A DNA stretch of 64,000 nucleotides from CAXMST01 sp032122625 (GTDB lineage: Bacteria > Actinomycetota > Thermoleophilia > Solirubrobacterales > 70-9): the NCBI GenBank assembly GCA_032122625.1, contig JAQBGG010000004.1:1-64000 (forward strand), written 5' to 3'. The notes beneath the pieces were generated by a model that was not told the DNA's origin, ran no database searches, and saw only the letters and a list, made by a program, of their open reading frames with translations. The translations under genes and the position numbers were made by a program. This document shows, in pieces, positions 1 to 9,130 of the stretch (position 1 is its first letter; each line of letters starts with the position of its first letter).

Positions 1-140
1 GCGGCACCGACACGTTCTTCTGGCCGATCTTCGTGCTCGTCGGCTGGGGCATCGGCCTCGTCGCCAATGCCTGGGACGTCTACGGGCGCAAGCCGATCAG
101 CGAGGACGAGGTCCAGCAGGAGATGGATCGCCTGGGCTGA
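1..140 (+). CDS. 2TM domain protein, C-terminal fragment
   Basis: Only the 3' end is in the window; reading from base 3 gives 45 residues and a TGA at 138-140. The tail has a hydrophobic, Trp-rich stretch (FFWPIFVLVGWGIGL) followed by an AWDVYGRKPISEDE segment and a short amphipathic end. This is the usual second half of the 2TM domain, a small membrane domain often attached to regulators or short-tail proteins in actinobacteria. The N-terminal part and any fused domain lie outside the window, so the role is unknown. Confidence 0.7.
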   Translation, partial: GTDTFFWPIFVLVGWGIGLVANAWDVYGRKPISEDEVQQEMDRLG

Positions 141-299
141 GGATGGGGGCGCCGTCGGTGGGTTGACCCACCCCGGTTGCGCCAGCCGTCGTACCTGAAT
201 GCCGTGGATCTAGCACAGCAACGAAGGACGGCCGAGGCAGCGAGCCGGTCGACGTATAGGGTTTGGGGCGGCGCAGGAGGCATCGAAGGAGAGGCGGCG

Positions 300-1889
300 A
301 TGGCGTTCACAAGGGCTTGGATCACCGGTTTAGTGCTGGCGCTGATCTCGCTGGTTCTGCCGACCGCGGTTGCAGCCAAGCCCGGCGGCCTCGGCCACGG
401 CAAGCCCTCAGCCGGCGCGCGCTCCCTTGGGGATCCGCTGCTGCCGCAGATCGGCAACGGTGGCTATGACGTCAAGCGTTACCGGATCGCTCTCGATTAC
501 GACCCGGTTGCGAACGAGTTCAACTCGGCGAAGACGACGATCAAAGCCAAAGCCAGCCAGAAGCTGAAGGAGTTCAGCCTCGACTTCCAGGACCTCGATG
601 TCGAGGGCGTCAAGGTGGATGGACGCTCGGCCCGGTTCAGCCAGGTCGACGCGACCCCGGTCCTGAGCTCCGACCCCGAGGTGACCCAGCCGATGAAGCT
701 CGTTGTCGCCCCGCACCCATCGTCCTGGCCCAGGCCGGGCCGTAAGTTCACGGTCAAGGTCCGCTACTCGGGCGCGCCAGAGCCGATCACCGACCCCGAC
801 ACCTCGATCGAGGGCTGGATCCAGGCCTGCTACCCGCTCAACCCGCCCGCGGGGCTGACGCAGACCTGCGACGGCGCTTTCGTCGTCAACGAGCCGATGG
901 GGGCCCAGAGCTGGTTCCCCGCGAACAACTACCCGACCGACAAGGCGACCTTCGACACGCGCGTCAGGGTGCCGCGGGGTAAGACCGCCATCGGCCTAGG
1001 CGAGCTTCGTTCCCGCCGGCGGCACAGGGATGGCACCGTCACATGGCACTGGCGTGAGAACAATCCGACGGCGACCTACCTGACGACGGCGACCGTCGGC
1101 GACTTCGACTTCGCTCAGGAGTCGATGACCGAGACGTCGACCGGGAGGACGCTGCCGGTCTACAACGCGATCGACAGCAGCGCCAGCGCCGCCCAGAAGA
1201 CGGCGATCAACACCGCGCTCGCCGAGGCGCCGGGGCAGCTCAACTTCCTCAGCGACAGCTACGGGCGCTACCCGCTGAACTCGCTCGGGGCCGTTGCCGA
1301 CCGGGCCTCCGGGGTCGGTTACGCGCTCGAGGTGCAGGGCAAGCCGCATTATGCCGGTGGTTTCTCGAGCGGCAACCCGTCGGTAGACACGGGCACGCAG
1401 CTGCACGAGCTGGCGCACATGTGGTGGGGAAACAGCGCCACCCTCGACACCTGGGCCGACATCTGGTTCAACGAGGGCTGGGCGAACTGGTCGGAGTGGT
1501 ACTGGCAGTTCCTCGAGAACGGCGGTGACGATCCCGCGGCGATCTTCGACGACCTCTACGCCAACGCGCCGGCCGAGGACTGGGAGATGGCTCCCGCGAT
1601 CCTCGACGGCGACCCCGCCAACCTGTTCGCTTTCTTCCCCACCTACCAGCGGGGAGCGATGACGGTGCAGGGCTACCGCGAGATCGTCGGCGATCAGAAG
1701 TTCTTCCGCTTCGCGAATGCGCTGCTCGACAGGTACGCCTACGGCAACATCAGCACCGAAGAGTTCATCCGCGATGCGAAGCGGGCCAGTCGCTTCGGCG
1801 GCGCCAAGCGCGCCCTGCTCGACGGGTACTTCCAGCAGTGGTTGTACGGGGAGACGAAGCCGACGATTCTCCCCGACGAGTTCGCCTGA
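300..1889 (+). CDS. Secreted M1 family zinc metallopeptidase
   Basis: This is an aminopeptidase N-like peptidase of 529 residues. The start at 300 is chosen because an AAGGAGAGG ribosome site (286-294) precedes it and it opens with a clear signal peptide (charged MAFTR, hydrophobic core, AVAA cleavage-like site near residue 27). The zinc site HELAH is at residues 369-373, with the third ligand Glu392 in NEGWANW exactly 18 residues later, the M1 spacing. The exopeptidase GAMEN loop is replaced by a diverged segment around GYALEVQG. It probably acts outside the membrane on peptides; the natural substrate is not evident. It stands alone, with no tight operon partner. Confidence 0.9.
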   Translation: MAFTRAWITGLVLALISLVLPTAVAAKPGGLGHGKPSAGARSLGDPLLPQIGNGGYDVKRYRIALDYDPVANEFNSAKTTIKAKASQKLKEFSLDFQDLDVEGVKVDGRSARFSQVDATPVLSSDPEVTQPMKLVVAPHPSSWPRPGRKFTVKVRYSGAPEPITDPDTSIEGWIQACYPLNPPAGLTQTCDGAFVVNEPMGAQSWFPANNYPTDKATFDTRVRVPRGKTAIGLGELRSRRRHRDGTVTWHWRENNPTATYLTTATVGDFDFAQESMTETSTGRTLPVYNAIDSSASAAQKTAINTALAEAPGQLNFLSDSYGRYPLNSLGAVADRASGVGYALEVQGKPHYAGGFSSGNPSVDTGTQLHELAHMWWGNSATLDTWADIWFNEGWANWSEWYWQFLENGGDDPAAIFDDLYANAPAEDWEMAPAILDGDPANLFAFFPTYQRGAMTVQGYREIVGDQKFFRFANALLDRYAYGNISTEEFIRDAKRASRFGGAKRALLDGYFQQWLYGETKPTILPDEFA

Positions 1890-1912
1890 GCGCTGCCGCG
1901 CAGCATCCCGGC

Positions 1913-1918
1913 TAGGCT
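1913..1918 (+). promoter_or_regulatory. Possible -10 element (TAGGCT) upstream of the TSUP permease gene
   Basis: TAGGCT matches the TANNNT pattern used elsewhere in the window, but no start codon follows at 6-7 nt; the next good start is 1991. If real, it gives a leader of about 65 nt. The only AGGAG (1965-1969) is 21 nt from the ATG. Confidence 0.3.
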
Positions 1919-1990
1919 CGACCGGGCCCCTGCCCGCGACCGACCGCTCGGCGGGCGCCGCGGCAGGAGCGTCGGCCCTGCCCGCACCAG

Positions 1991-2749
1991 ATGACCGCAA
2001 TCCTGCTCACCCTCCTCGCCTCGCTGCTCGGTAGCACCGCCCAGACGACCATCGGCTTCGGGATCGCCCTGTTCCTCTCGCCGGTGATGTTCCTCCTTCT
2101 CGAGCCGGTCGAGGCGGTCCTGGCGACGCTGACGGCGGCGACCTCGGTCAGCGTTCTGATGCTCCTCGGCGAGCGCGATCGACTCGCTTTGGACCGCGGC
2201 GTCTCGGCCGGCCTGCTGTTGCCGATGATCCCCGGCGTGCTGTTGGGCACGGGGTTGCTGGCGATCGTCGACAAGGCCTACTTGCAGATTGCCGTCGGCT
2301 TGGTCGTGCTGTGGTTCGTCGCCTTCCAGGGGCTGAGCCGGCGGGCGGGCGGCGTGCCTGTTCGGGAGTTCCGCTTCGGCCCGCTGGCGGTCCCCAGCGG
2401 GTTCGCCGCCGGACTGCTGAACGGCTCTGTCTCGACCGGCGGTCCACCCTTGGCGATCTGGTTGCGCTCCGTCGGCTCCAACACGAACCAGATGCGACAC
2501 ACGCTCGCGGTCGTCTTCCTGGCGATGAACCTGCTGACGATCGCGGCGATCGTGATCCTCGACTCGCCGGAGATCAGCGGCGAGTGGGGGAGGGCCGTGG
2601 CGGGGGCGCTGGTCGGCGTCCCGCTCGGCTATGCGCTCGGGGGTCGGATCCTCGGGCGGATCGATGAGCGGACCTTCGCGAGCATCGTCGCGATCGGGCT
2701 GGTCGTGGTCGCCATGATCAGTGCGATCTCGGGAATCAGCGCGCTGTAG
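1991..2749 (+). CDS. TSUP (TauE/SafE) family membrane permease
   Basis: A 252-residue, very hydrophobic protein with about eight membrane segments and two related halves. The first half carries the TIGFGIALFLSP segment and the second the NGSVSTGGPPLAIWL segment, typical of the TauE/SafE family that exports sulfite, sulfonates or other small anions. The length is normal for the family. The start is the only reasonable one in frame, though no ribosome site lies at standard spacing. The substrate cannot be read from sequence. The neighbouring carotenoid oxygenase has its own promoter, so no joint function is implied. Confidence 0.82.
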   Translation: MTAILLTLLASLLGSTAQTTIGFGIALFLSPVMFLLLEPVEAVLATLTAATSVSVLMLLGERDRLALDRGVSAGLLLPMIPGVLLGTGLLAIVDKAYLQIAVGLVVLWFVAFQGLSRRAGGVPVREFRFGPLAVPSGFAAGLLNGSVSTGGPPLAIWLRSVGSNTNQMRHTLAVVFLAMNLLTIAAIVILDSPEISGEWGRAVAGALVGVPLGYALGGRILGRIDERTFASIVAIGLVVVAMISAISGISAL

Positions 2750-2797
2750 GAGCCGTAGTGGAGCCTGCCACGATCGCCGGAAGCGCTCCGATCGGAG

Positions 2798-2803
2798 TAC
2801 CCT
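2798..2803 (+). promoter_or_regulatory. Leaderless -10 element (TACCCT) for the carotenoid oxygenase
   Basis: TACCCT, then exactly 6 nt, then ATG at 2810, with no Shine-Dalgarno sequence. This is the arrangement expected when transcription starts on the A of the start codon. Confidence 0.55.
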
Positions 2804-2809
2804 GAGTTC

Positions 2810-4252
2810 ATGGAGAGGTCGGTCGCCGAGCCGTCGGCGGACACCAGTCGCGGCGCCACGGGCTACGCCAAGGGCTTTGAATCACTCGATCGCGAGCACG
2901 AGGTTCGGGTTGAACAACTGCCCCTGACGGGAGAGTTGCCCGATTGGCTCCAGGGCTCCCTGATCCGCACTGGTCCGGCCCGTTTCGAGGTCGCGGAGCG
3001 CTCCTACAACCACTGGTTTGACGGGCAGGCGATGCTGCACCGCTTCGGCTTCGCGGACGGCGCCGTCTCCTACGCGAGCCGCTTCCTAGGCACGGAGGCC
3101 TTCGCCGCGACCGAGCGGGGCGAGATCAGCTACTCGGAGTTCGCCACCGATCCCTGCCGGACGATGTTCGGGCGGGCGATGGCGATCTTCAGCCCGAAGC
3201 TGTCCGACAACTGCAACGTCAACCTGACCAAGCTCGGGGAGCGCTATATCGCGATGACCGAGACCCCGATGCCGGTCGAGTTCGACGCCGAGACCCTGGA
3301 GTCGGCCGGTGTCGCCTACGACGTGCCCGGGATGCTGACCACCGCCCATCCCCATCTCGACCGCGCGTCGGGCGGCATGCTCAACTACGCCGCGAAGCTC
3401 GGGCCGCGCAATCGGTATCGGTTCTTCCTTCTGGAGGCCGACTCGGATGAGCCGCGGGTGATCGCCTCGCTGCCGACCGACGAGCCCTCCTATATGCACT
3501 CCTTCGGCCTCACCGAGCGCTACCTGGTGCTGGCCGAGTTCCCGTTCGTGGTGAAGCCGCTGCGGCTCGCATCCGGGCGCCGCCCCTACATCGAGAACTA
3601 CCGTTGGAAGCCCGAGCGGGGAACGCGGATCACCCTGATCGAGCGCGAGGGCGGCGACGCGATCGGACCGTTCATCACCGACCCCTTCTTCTGCTTCCAC
3701 CACATCAACGCCTTCGAGGATCCCGGCGCCGGTGAGGTCGTGATCGACATGGCCGTCTACCCGGACGCCTCCGTGATTCAGCGCCTCTACCTGGACAAGC
3801 TGCGCTCGGGAGGCGGCGTGCCGCCCGCCGAGGTCCGGCGGGTGCGGGTCAGACCGGCCCAGCAGGCGATCGAGTGGGAGACGATGCTCGACGGCGACCT
3901 CGAGCTTCCCAGGATCAACTACGGTCGCTGCAGCGAGCGGCCCTACCGCTACATCTGGGGCGTCGGCGTCGGCGACTCCGGCTGGCTCGAGCGGATCGTC
4001 CGCGGCGACCTCGAGCAGCGGTCCACGCTTGACTGGAATCAGGCCGGCTGCTACCCGGGGGAGCCGGTGTTCGTCGCCCGCCCGGGGGCCCAGGCCGAGG
4101 ATGACGGCCTGCTGCTTTCGGTCGTGCTCGACTCCAACTCGGGCGGCTCCTTCCTGGTCGTCCTCGACGCCTCGGATCTGAGCGAGATCGCCCGGGCCGA
4201 TGCGCCGCACCACATCCCCTTCGGCTTCCACGGTCAGTTCGCCCGCAGCTGA
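2810..4252 (+). CDS. Carotenoid cleavage oxygenase (RPE65/CCO family)
   Basis: A 480-residue non-heme iron dioxygenase of the family that cleaves double bonds in carotenoids, apocarotenoids or stilbenes. All four iron-ligand histidine regions are visible: TAHPHLD (His180), YMHSFG (His230), CFHHINAF (His297/298) and FGFHGQF (His474). The conserved GSLIRTGPARFEV and HWFDGQAMLHRF segments near residues 50-80 also match. Length is typical. The start is fixed by a leaderless promoter. No carotenoid synthesis genes are adjacent, so the natural substrate is open. Confidence 0.92.
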   Translation: MERSVAEPSADTSRGATGYAKGFESLDREHEVRVEQLPLTGELPDWLQGSLIRTGPARFEVAERSYNHWFDGQAMLHRFGFADGAVSYASRFLGTEAFAATERGEISYSEFATDPCRTMFGRAMAIFSPKLSDNCNVNLTKLGERYIAMTETPMPVEFDAETLESAGVAYDVPGMLTTAHPHLDRASGGMLNYAAKLGPRNRYRFFLLEADSDEPRVIASLPTDEPSYMHSFGLTERYLVLAEFPFVVKPLRLASGRRPYIENYRWKPERGTRITLIEREGGDAIGPFITDPFFCFHHINAFEDPGAGEVVIDMAVYPDASVIQRLYLDKLRSGGGVPPAEVRRVRVRPAQQAIEWETMLDGDLELPRINYGRCSERPYRYIWGVGVGDSGWLERIVRGDLEQRSTLDWNQAGCYPGEPVFVARPGAQAEDDGLLLSVVLDSNSGGSFLVVLDASDLSEIARADAPHHIPFGFHGQFARS

Positions 4253-4267
4253 GGCGGTCCCGATCGG

Positions 4268-4273
4268 TAGGCT
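4268..4273 (+). promoter_or_regulatory. Leaderless -10 element (TAGGCT) for the gene at 4281
   Basis: TAGGCT, 7 nt, then ATG at 4281. It lies 15 nt after the stop of the carotenoid oxygenase, so the small gene probably has its own transcript as well as read-through. Confidence 0.5.
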
Positions 4274-4280
4274 TGCGCCG

Positions 4281-4547
4281 ATGAAGCGGGCGGATCTCGA
4301 CAACATGGGCGGCGAGGAGCTGCACGACCTCGCGGTCCGCCGTGCGGCTAAGCACCTCGACGTCAAGTTCTTCTGGAAGCTGATCGAGACGCTTCCAATG
4401 GCCGAGGCCGCGGCCGGCGAGACCGATCGCGCCAACGCCGACCTGCAGAGTGCGCTTGCCCACATCGACGATGTCACCAACTCGGGCAGGGGCGAGACGG
4501 CCGAGTTACTGCGGCCGCTCTACATCGACTATCTGGCTGACGACTGA
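4281..4547 (+). CDS. Small conserved-looking protein of unknown function
   Basis: An 88-residue soluble, acidic protein predicted to be mainly helical (MKRADLDNMGGEELHDLAV at the start, ELLRPLYIDYLADD at the end). No signal peptide, membrane segment, cysteine pair or recognised motif is seen. Codon use matches the neighbours. The leaderless promoter fixes the start. It converges with the oligoendopeptidase gene, whose stop is 13 nt away on the other strand. I do not recognise the family. Confidence 0.65.
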   Translation: MKRADLDNMGGEELHDLAVRRAAKHLDVKFFWKLIETLPMAEAAAGETDRANADLQSALAHIDDVTNSGRGETAELLRPLYIDYLADD

Positions 4548-4560
4548 GCGCCCCGAGGCG

Positions 4561-6408
4561 CTAGGCGGCGGAACTGCGCCCGGCGAGGCTTGCCTCGGCC
4601 GCCTGCCCGGCTGCCCCCAGCTGCTCTTCGACGAGGTCGAGACCGTGGTCCCAGAAGCCGGGGTCGCGAAGGTCGACGCCGACGAGCTCACCGAGCTCCT
4701 CCGGCGAGCGAGATCCGCCGGCGGAAAGCATCGCAAGGTAGCCGGGGACGATCTCCTCACCGCGCTCGACATAGAGGCGGTAGACGCTGAGCGCGAGAAG
4801 CTGGCCGTAGGCATAGGCGTAGACGTAGCCGGGTGAGCCGATGAAGTGGGGCACGTAGCTCCACCAGGAGCGGTAGCCGGGGGTGATCTCGACGGCGTCG
4901 CCGAGGAGCTCGACCTGACTCTCGCCCCAGAGCTCGCCGAAGCGGTCGACGGAGAGCTCGCCCTCATCTCGCCTGCAGCTGTGAACTCGATCCTCGAACT
5001 GGTTCATCGCCACCTGGCGGAAGACGGTTGCGATCTGCCCCTCGATCGCCTCGGCGAGCAGCCCCAGACGGGCGTCGGGATCGGTCGTCTGGGAGAGCAG
5101 GCGGCCGAAGACAAGCTCCTCGGCAAACACGGAGGCGGTCTCGGCAACGGTCAATGGCGTCGACTGGTGGAAGACGCCGCGATCGCGAGCCAGGTACTGG
5201 TGGATGCCGTGACCGAGCTCGTGGGCGAGGGTGGTCACGTCCCGGCGCCGATTGGTCCAGTTGAGCATCACGTAGGGATGCACGCTGGGGACCGTCGAGG
5301 CGCTGAAGGCACCGCCGCGCTTCGACTCGCGCGGAGGGGCGTCGATCCAGCTCTCGGTGAGGAATCGGTTGGCGACATCGCCCATCTCGGGGGAGACCGA
5401 GCCAAATGTGTCGAGGACGATCTCGCGACCTTCCTCCCAGCTGACCTCGGTGTCGTCGGCTGCGACCACCGCCATCCGGTCGTAGTCGGCGAGCCGTTCG
5501 AGCCCGAGCAGCTTGGCCTTCGTCCGGTACCAGCGGCGAGGTAGCTCGTAACGGCCCTTGACGGCCGTGATCAGGGCCTGCACCGACTCATCGGAGGCCT
5601 CGTTGGAGAGGTTCCGGGTGGCGAGCCAGTGCGGGTAGCTGCGCAGCCGATCCTTGATCGACTTCTCCTGCAGCAGGGTGTTGAAGATGTAGGCCCGTGT
5701 CCGCAACCCGGGCTCGAGCGCCACCGTCACCGCCTCAGCCGTCGTTTTCCGCACCCCGCGATCGGGATTGAAGAGATTGGAGAGAGCCTGGTCCAGGGTC
5801 GTCGGCTCCTCCTCGTCGGGGAGCTGAACGCGGATCGCCGAGGTCACCTCATCGAAGAGGCGCCCCCAGGCCCCGGCGCCGGTGATCGAGAGCTCGGAGA
5901 TGATCCGTTCCTCGGGCGCGCTCAGCAGGTGAGGTCTGTAGCGGCGCTCGAGCCGCAGGTGGTGGCGGCAGAAATCGAGCCCATCGGTTGCGAGCAGCTC
6001 CTCCGCCCGCGCGTCGTCAATCGCCACCCACTCCAGCTCGAAGAAGAGCAGGCGGGTGTTGATCTGGGTCGCCCGCTCGGAGCCCGACTGAAGCAGGGCG
6101 CCGATCTTCGGGTCGGCCGTGTCGGCGGCGAAACTCAGGTGCGTGTAGTTGAGCGCCCTGCCGACGAGCTCGCTGAGCTCGGCCAGCGCCTCCATTGCCT
6201 CCCGCAGGCCGGGACCGTCCAAGTCGCCGACCTTGCCCTCGTGGCGCTCGGCGAAGATCTCCGACCGCCGGTCTGCCTCGTCCAAAAGCGCCGCGACCGC
6301 GGCTTCGGGATCGTCGGCAGCGGGCTCACTGCCTTCGGTTCCGAGGCCGGCTGCCTCGAGGTCGATCAGGTCCTCGAGGTCCCAGGTGATCTCAGCTTCG
6401 CTTCCCAT
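4561..6408 (-). CDS. pepF: Oligoendopeptidase F-type M3 metallopeptidase
   Basis: A 615-residue cytoplasmic zinc peptidase that cuts short peptides. The active-site motif HELGH is in TTLAHELGHGIHQYLARD, and the downstream metal-binding Glu region (TAVETASVFAEELVF-like, here TVAETASVFAEEL) is in place. The N-terminal half is the long helical domain usual in PepF, and the VYAYAYGQLLALSVY segment near the C-terminus is also typical. Length is normal. The start is 9 nt after a possible -10 (TAGCGT, 6423-6418 on the minus strand). It is divergent from the RpiR-type regulator. Confidence 0.9.
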   Translation of the reverse strand: MGSEAEITWDLEDLIDLEAAGLGTEGSEPAADDPEAAVAALLDEADRRSEIFAERHEGKVGDLDGPGLREAMEALAELSELVGRALNYTHLSFAADTADPKIGALLQSGSERATQINTRLLFFELEWVAIDDARAEELLATDGLDFCRHHLRLERRYRPHLLSAPEERIISELSITGAGAWGRLFDEVTSAIRVQLPDEEEPTTLDQALSNLFNPDRGVRKTTAEAVTVALEPGLRTRAYIFNTLLQEKSIKDRLRSYPHWLATRNLSNEASDESVQALITAVKGRYELPRRWYRTKAKLLGLERLADYDRMAVVAADDTEVSWEEGREIVLDTFGSVSPEMGDVANRFLTESWIDAPPRESKRGGAFSASTVPSVHPYVMLNWTNRRRDVTTLAHELGHGIHQYLARDRGVFHQSTPLTVAETASVFAEELVFGRLLSQTTDPDARLGLLAEAIEGQIATVFRQVAMNQFEDRVHSCRRDEGELSVDRFGELWGESQVELLGDAVEITPGYRSWWSYVPHFIGSPGYVYAYAYGQLLALSVYRLYVERGEEIVPGYLAMLSAGGSRSPEELGELVGVDLRDPGFWDHGLDLVEEQLGAAGQAAEASLAGRSSAA

Positions 6409-6565
6409 TTCGCGGCAACGCTACCGGCTCGGGTCCGACCGCCCCGGTTGGCCGGCCGGGGCTCGCCGGTGCGGGGGCTCAGCTCCTGCGGCCAGGGGTG
6501 CCGGGGAAATTGCCTGGGCCGACTCGGAAGGGAAACGGGCGGGTGGGGCGAAATGTTGCTCACCC

Positions 6566-7468
6566 ATGAGCAAGACTGCGACTAAGACCCGGACCCGCCG
6601 TAATGGCTCCACCTCGACCGCGAACGAAGGATCGCGCGCCGGCAAGAGCCTTTCGAGCTACATCACCGAGCGCTTCGACGAGTTCAGCCGTTCGCAGAAA
6701 GATGTCGCCCGCTACATAGTCGACCATCTCGAGGAGGCGGCCTTCCAGACCGCAGAGGAGCTCGCCCGCCGAGCCAACACGTCCTCATCGACGGTCGTCC
6801 GCTTCTCTCAAGCATTGGGCTTCGAGGGCTATCCAGAGCTTCAACAGGCCGCGATCGAGGAGTACCGTCACGGAGTCGGCACCACCGCCGGCCCCGCCGG
6901 TGCCTCCGGATCGCTGTTCGACTTCGACCACACCGAGTTCGAGGCGTCCCTGGCCGCCGACCACGCCAACATCGAGAGCACGGTCCGGGGGCTGACCCGG
7001 GAGCAGGTGGACGCCTGCGTCCGCGAGCTCGCCACAGCCCAGCGGGTCGTAATCGTCGCGATGGACCAGATGGCCTTCTTCGCCTCCTACCTGCGCCACA
7101 TGCTGGCCCTGCTCGACATCCGAGCGGAAACCGTGACCCAGCCGCGCCAGGAGTCGATCACCCGGCTTGGCAACACCGACGAGGGCACGCTCGTCGTCTG
7201 CTTCTCGGCCGGACGGGCGCATCCGCTCGTGGTCAGGGCGATGAAGCTCGCCCGCCACCGTGGAGCCCGGACGATCGCGATCAGCGACGCGACGCTCTCT
7301 GAGGTCGGCGAGCACGCCGAGCACACCCTCTACTGGTCCTCGGACTCACCCTCCTACACCCGCTCCACGACGGCCCTGCTGTCCCTGGTGGAGGCACTCT
7401 CCTACGGTGTCTACGCCCGCGACAAGGCCGCCTTCAAGGATCGGATCCGGGCCTTCAAGCTCAAGTAG
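6566..7468 (+). CDS. MurR/RpiR family transcriptional regulator
   Basis: A 300-residue regulator. After a basic, low-complexity N-terminus (about 35 residues) comes the RpiR helix-turn-helix region (ARYIVDHLEEAAFQTAEELA, then TSSSTVVRFSQALGFEGYPEL, about residues 50-90). The C-terminal half is a SIS sugar-phosphate-binding domain with VVCFSAGRAHPLVVRAMKLA and TIAISDA motifs. Such proteins sense phosphosugars and control sugar or amino-sugar catabolism. No sugar genes lie beside it; the downstream pdxST unit has its own promoter. The start ATG at 6566 lacks a clear ribosome site, so a nearby alternative is possible. Confidence 0.85.
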   Translation: MSKTATKTRTRRNGSTSTANEGSRAGKSLSSYITERFDEFSRSQKDVARYIVDHLEEAAFQTAEELARRANTSSSTVVRFSQALGFEGYPELQQAAIEEYRHGVGTTAGPAGASGSLFDFDHTEFEASLAADHANIESTVRGLTREQVDACVRELATAQRVVIVAMDQMAFFASYLRHMLALLDIRAETVTQPRQESITRLGNTDEGTLVVCFSAGRAHPLVVRAMKLARHRGARTIAISDATLSEVGEHAEHTLYWSSDSPSYTRSTTALLSLVEALSYGVYARDKAAFKDRIRAFKLK

Positions 7469-7502
7469 CGACTTCACTCGAAAACGCAGACGGAACGGCG
7501 AT

Positions 7503-7527
7503 CGGAGGCGGCATGATGTCGCCTCCG
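7503..7527 (+). terminator. Hairpin after the RpiR gene
   Basis: A perfect 8-bp inverted repeat, CGGAGGCG (7503-7510) and CGCCTCCG (7520-7527), with a 9-nt loop, 35 nt after the stop codon. There is no T run, so termination is only suggested. Confidence 0.4.
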
Positions 7528-7616
7528 GGCGCATCTGGAGTTGAGATCGGAGCTACACCGGGCCGCAACTACGACCGCGTGTAGGGCCCGCGATGGCTGT
7601 GGCGGCGGCCCCCGTC

Positions 7617-7622
7617 TATATT
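7617..7622 (+). promoter_or_regulatory. Leaderless -10 element (TATATT) for pdxS
   Basis: TATATT, 6 nt, then the pdxS ATG at 7629, with no Shine-Dalgarno sequence. This is the strongest -10 match of the leaderless set in this window. Confidence 0.6.
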
Positions 7623-7628
7623 CCCAGC

Positions 7629-8516
7629 ATGGCTGAACACGCAACTTTCCGCGTCAAGTCCGGGCTCGCAGAGATGCTCAAGGGTGGCGTGATCATGGAC
7701 GTCGTCGATGCCGAGCAGGCGCGGATCGCCGAGCAGACCGGCGCCTGCGCCGTGATGGCGCTGGAGCGGGTCCCCGCCGACATCCGAGCCGAGGGCGGCG
7801 TCGCGCGGATGTCCAACCCGGCGATGATCGAGGAGATCAAGTCCGCGGTGACGATTCCAGTGATGGCGAAGGCGCGAATCGGCCACTTCGCCGAGGCCCA
7901 GATCCTCGAGGCGCTCGAGGTCGACTTCATCGACGAGTCCGAGGTCCTGACGCCGGCTGACGAGGAGCACCACATCGACAAGTGGGGCTTCGAGGTCCCG
8001 TTCGTCTGCGGCGCGACCGATCTCGGCGAGGCGCTGCGGCGAATCGGCGAGGGCGCAGCGATGATCCGCTCCAAGGGCGAGGCTGGGACCGGCAACGTGG
8101 TCGAGGCCGTGCGGCACCTGCGCTCGATAGTTGGCGGCATGCGCCGGCTCGCCCAGCTCCCGACCGAGGAGCTCGCGGCCGAGGCGAAGGAGCTGCGCGC
8201 ACCGCTCGAGGTCGTTCGAGATGTCGCCCAGCGTGGCTGGCTGCCGGTGCCGATGTTCTGCGCCGGGGGGATCGCAACCCCCGCCGATGCAGCGCTGACG
8301 ATGCAGCTCGGCGCCGAGGGCAACTTCGTCGGCTCGGGGATCTTCAAGTCCGAGAATCCCGAGCGCCGTGCTCGGGCGATCGTCGAGGCGACGACGCACT
8401 TCAAGGATCCCGAGCGGCTGCTCGCCGCATCGATGGACCTCGGTGAGCCGATGCGCGGCGACGACATCGCCCAGCTCGCCGCCAAGGGCGAGTTGCTCCA
8501 ACAGCGCGGCTGGTAG
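7629..8516 (+). CDS. pdxS: Pyridoxal 5'-phosphate synthase, PdxS subunit
   Basis: The 295-residue synthase that makes pyridoxal phosphate from ribose 5-phosphate, glyceraldehyde 3-phosphate and ammonia supplied by PdxT. The two catalytic lysines fall at Lys81 (VMAKARIGHF) and Lys149 (IRSKGEAGTGN), the same numbers as in the Bacillus enzyme, which supports the chosen start. The phosphate-binding GGIATPADAA segment is near residue 215. It is a cytoplasmic barrel enzyme forming a dodecamer. The stop overlaps the pdxT start by one base, giving translational coupling. Confidence 0.98.
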   Translation: MAEHATFRVKSGLAEMLKGGVIMDVVDAEQARIAEQTGACAVMALERVPADIRAEGGVARMSNPAMIEEIKSAVTIPVMAKARIGHFAEAQILEALEVDFIDESEVLTPADEEHHIDKWGFEVPFVCGATDLGEALRRIGEGAAMIRSKGEAGTGNVVEAVRHLRSIVGGMRRLAQLPTEELAAEAKELRAPLEVVRDVAQRGWLPVPMFCAGGIATPADAALTMQLGAEGNFVGSGIFKSENPERRARAIVEATTHFKDPERLLAASMDLGEPMRGDDIAQLAAKGELLQQRGW

Positions 8517-9130
8517 TGACAGCCGCCACGGGGCCGTTGCGCATCGGGGTGCTCGCCTGTCAGGGCGACTTCGCCGCGCACATGCGGATGCTTGCCTCGC
8601 TGGATGGCCTTCCATCCGAGGTCAGGGAATCCGCGGACCTCGACAATCTCGATGGCCTGATCATCCCCGGGGGCGAGAGCACGACGATCACCAAGGCGAT
8701 CGAGCGAGACGGACTGGCGGAGCCAATCCGGTCCCTGGCCGCCCGTGGCCGGCCGGTCCTCGGCACCTGTGCCGGGATGATCGTCTGTGATCGCGAGCAC
8801 CTGGGGCTGATCGACGCCACGGCGCGCCGCAACGCGTTCGGGCGCCAGCTGCAGAGCTTCGAGGCCGACCTCGAGATCGAGGGGGTCGGCACCGAGCCGC
8901 TGCGGGCCGTGTTCATCCGTGCCCCCTGGATCGAGCAGCGGGGGCCGGGCGTCGAGGTGCTCAGCGAGTGGAACGGCCACCCGGTTGCGGTCCGGGAGGG
9001 CTCGGTGCTGGCCTGCTCCTTCCATCCTGAGCTGACCGATGACTCCCGTCTGCACGCCCTCTTTATGGCAATGGCGACAAGCGGTCGGGCGCGTCCCGCC
9101 GAGACCGAGCAGGAGGAGAGCCGGAGATGA
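8516..9130 (+). CDS. pdxT: Pyridoxal 5'-phosphate synthase glutaminase subunit PdxT
   Basis: A 204-residue class I glutamine amidotransferase that supplies ammonia to PdxS. The nucleophile Cys is in GTCAGM and the His-Glu pair in SFHPEL; the GGEST oxyanion segment is also present. It starts with GTG at 8516, whose G is the last base of the pdxS stop codon. Its own stop overlaps the start of the aminopeptidase gene as ATGA. The last 20 residues (rich in Glu, Arg and Ala) extend beyond the catalytic domain. Confidence 0.97.
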   Translation: MTAATGPLRIGVLACQGDFAAHMRMLASLDGLPSEVRESADLDNLDGLIIPGGESTTITKAIERDGLAEPIRSLAARGRPVLGTCAGMIVCDREHLGLIDATARRNAFGRQLQSFEADLEIEGVGTEPLRAVFIRAPWIEQRGPGVEVLSEWNGHPVAVREGSVLACSFHPELTDDSRLHALFMAMATSGRARPAETEQEESRR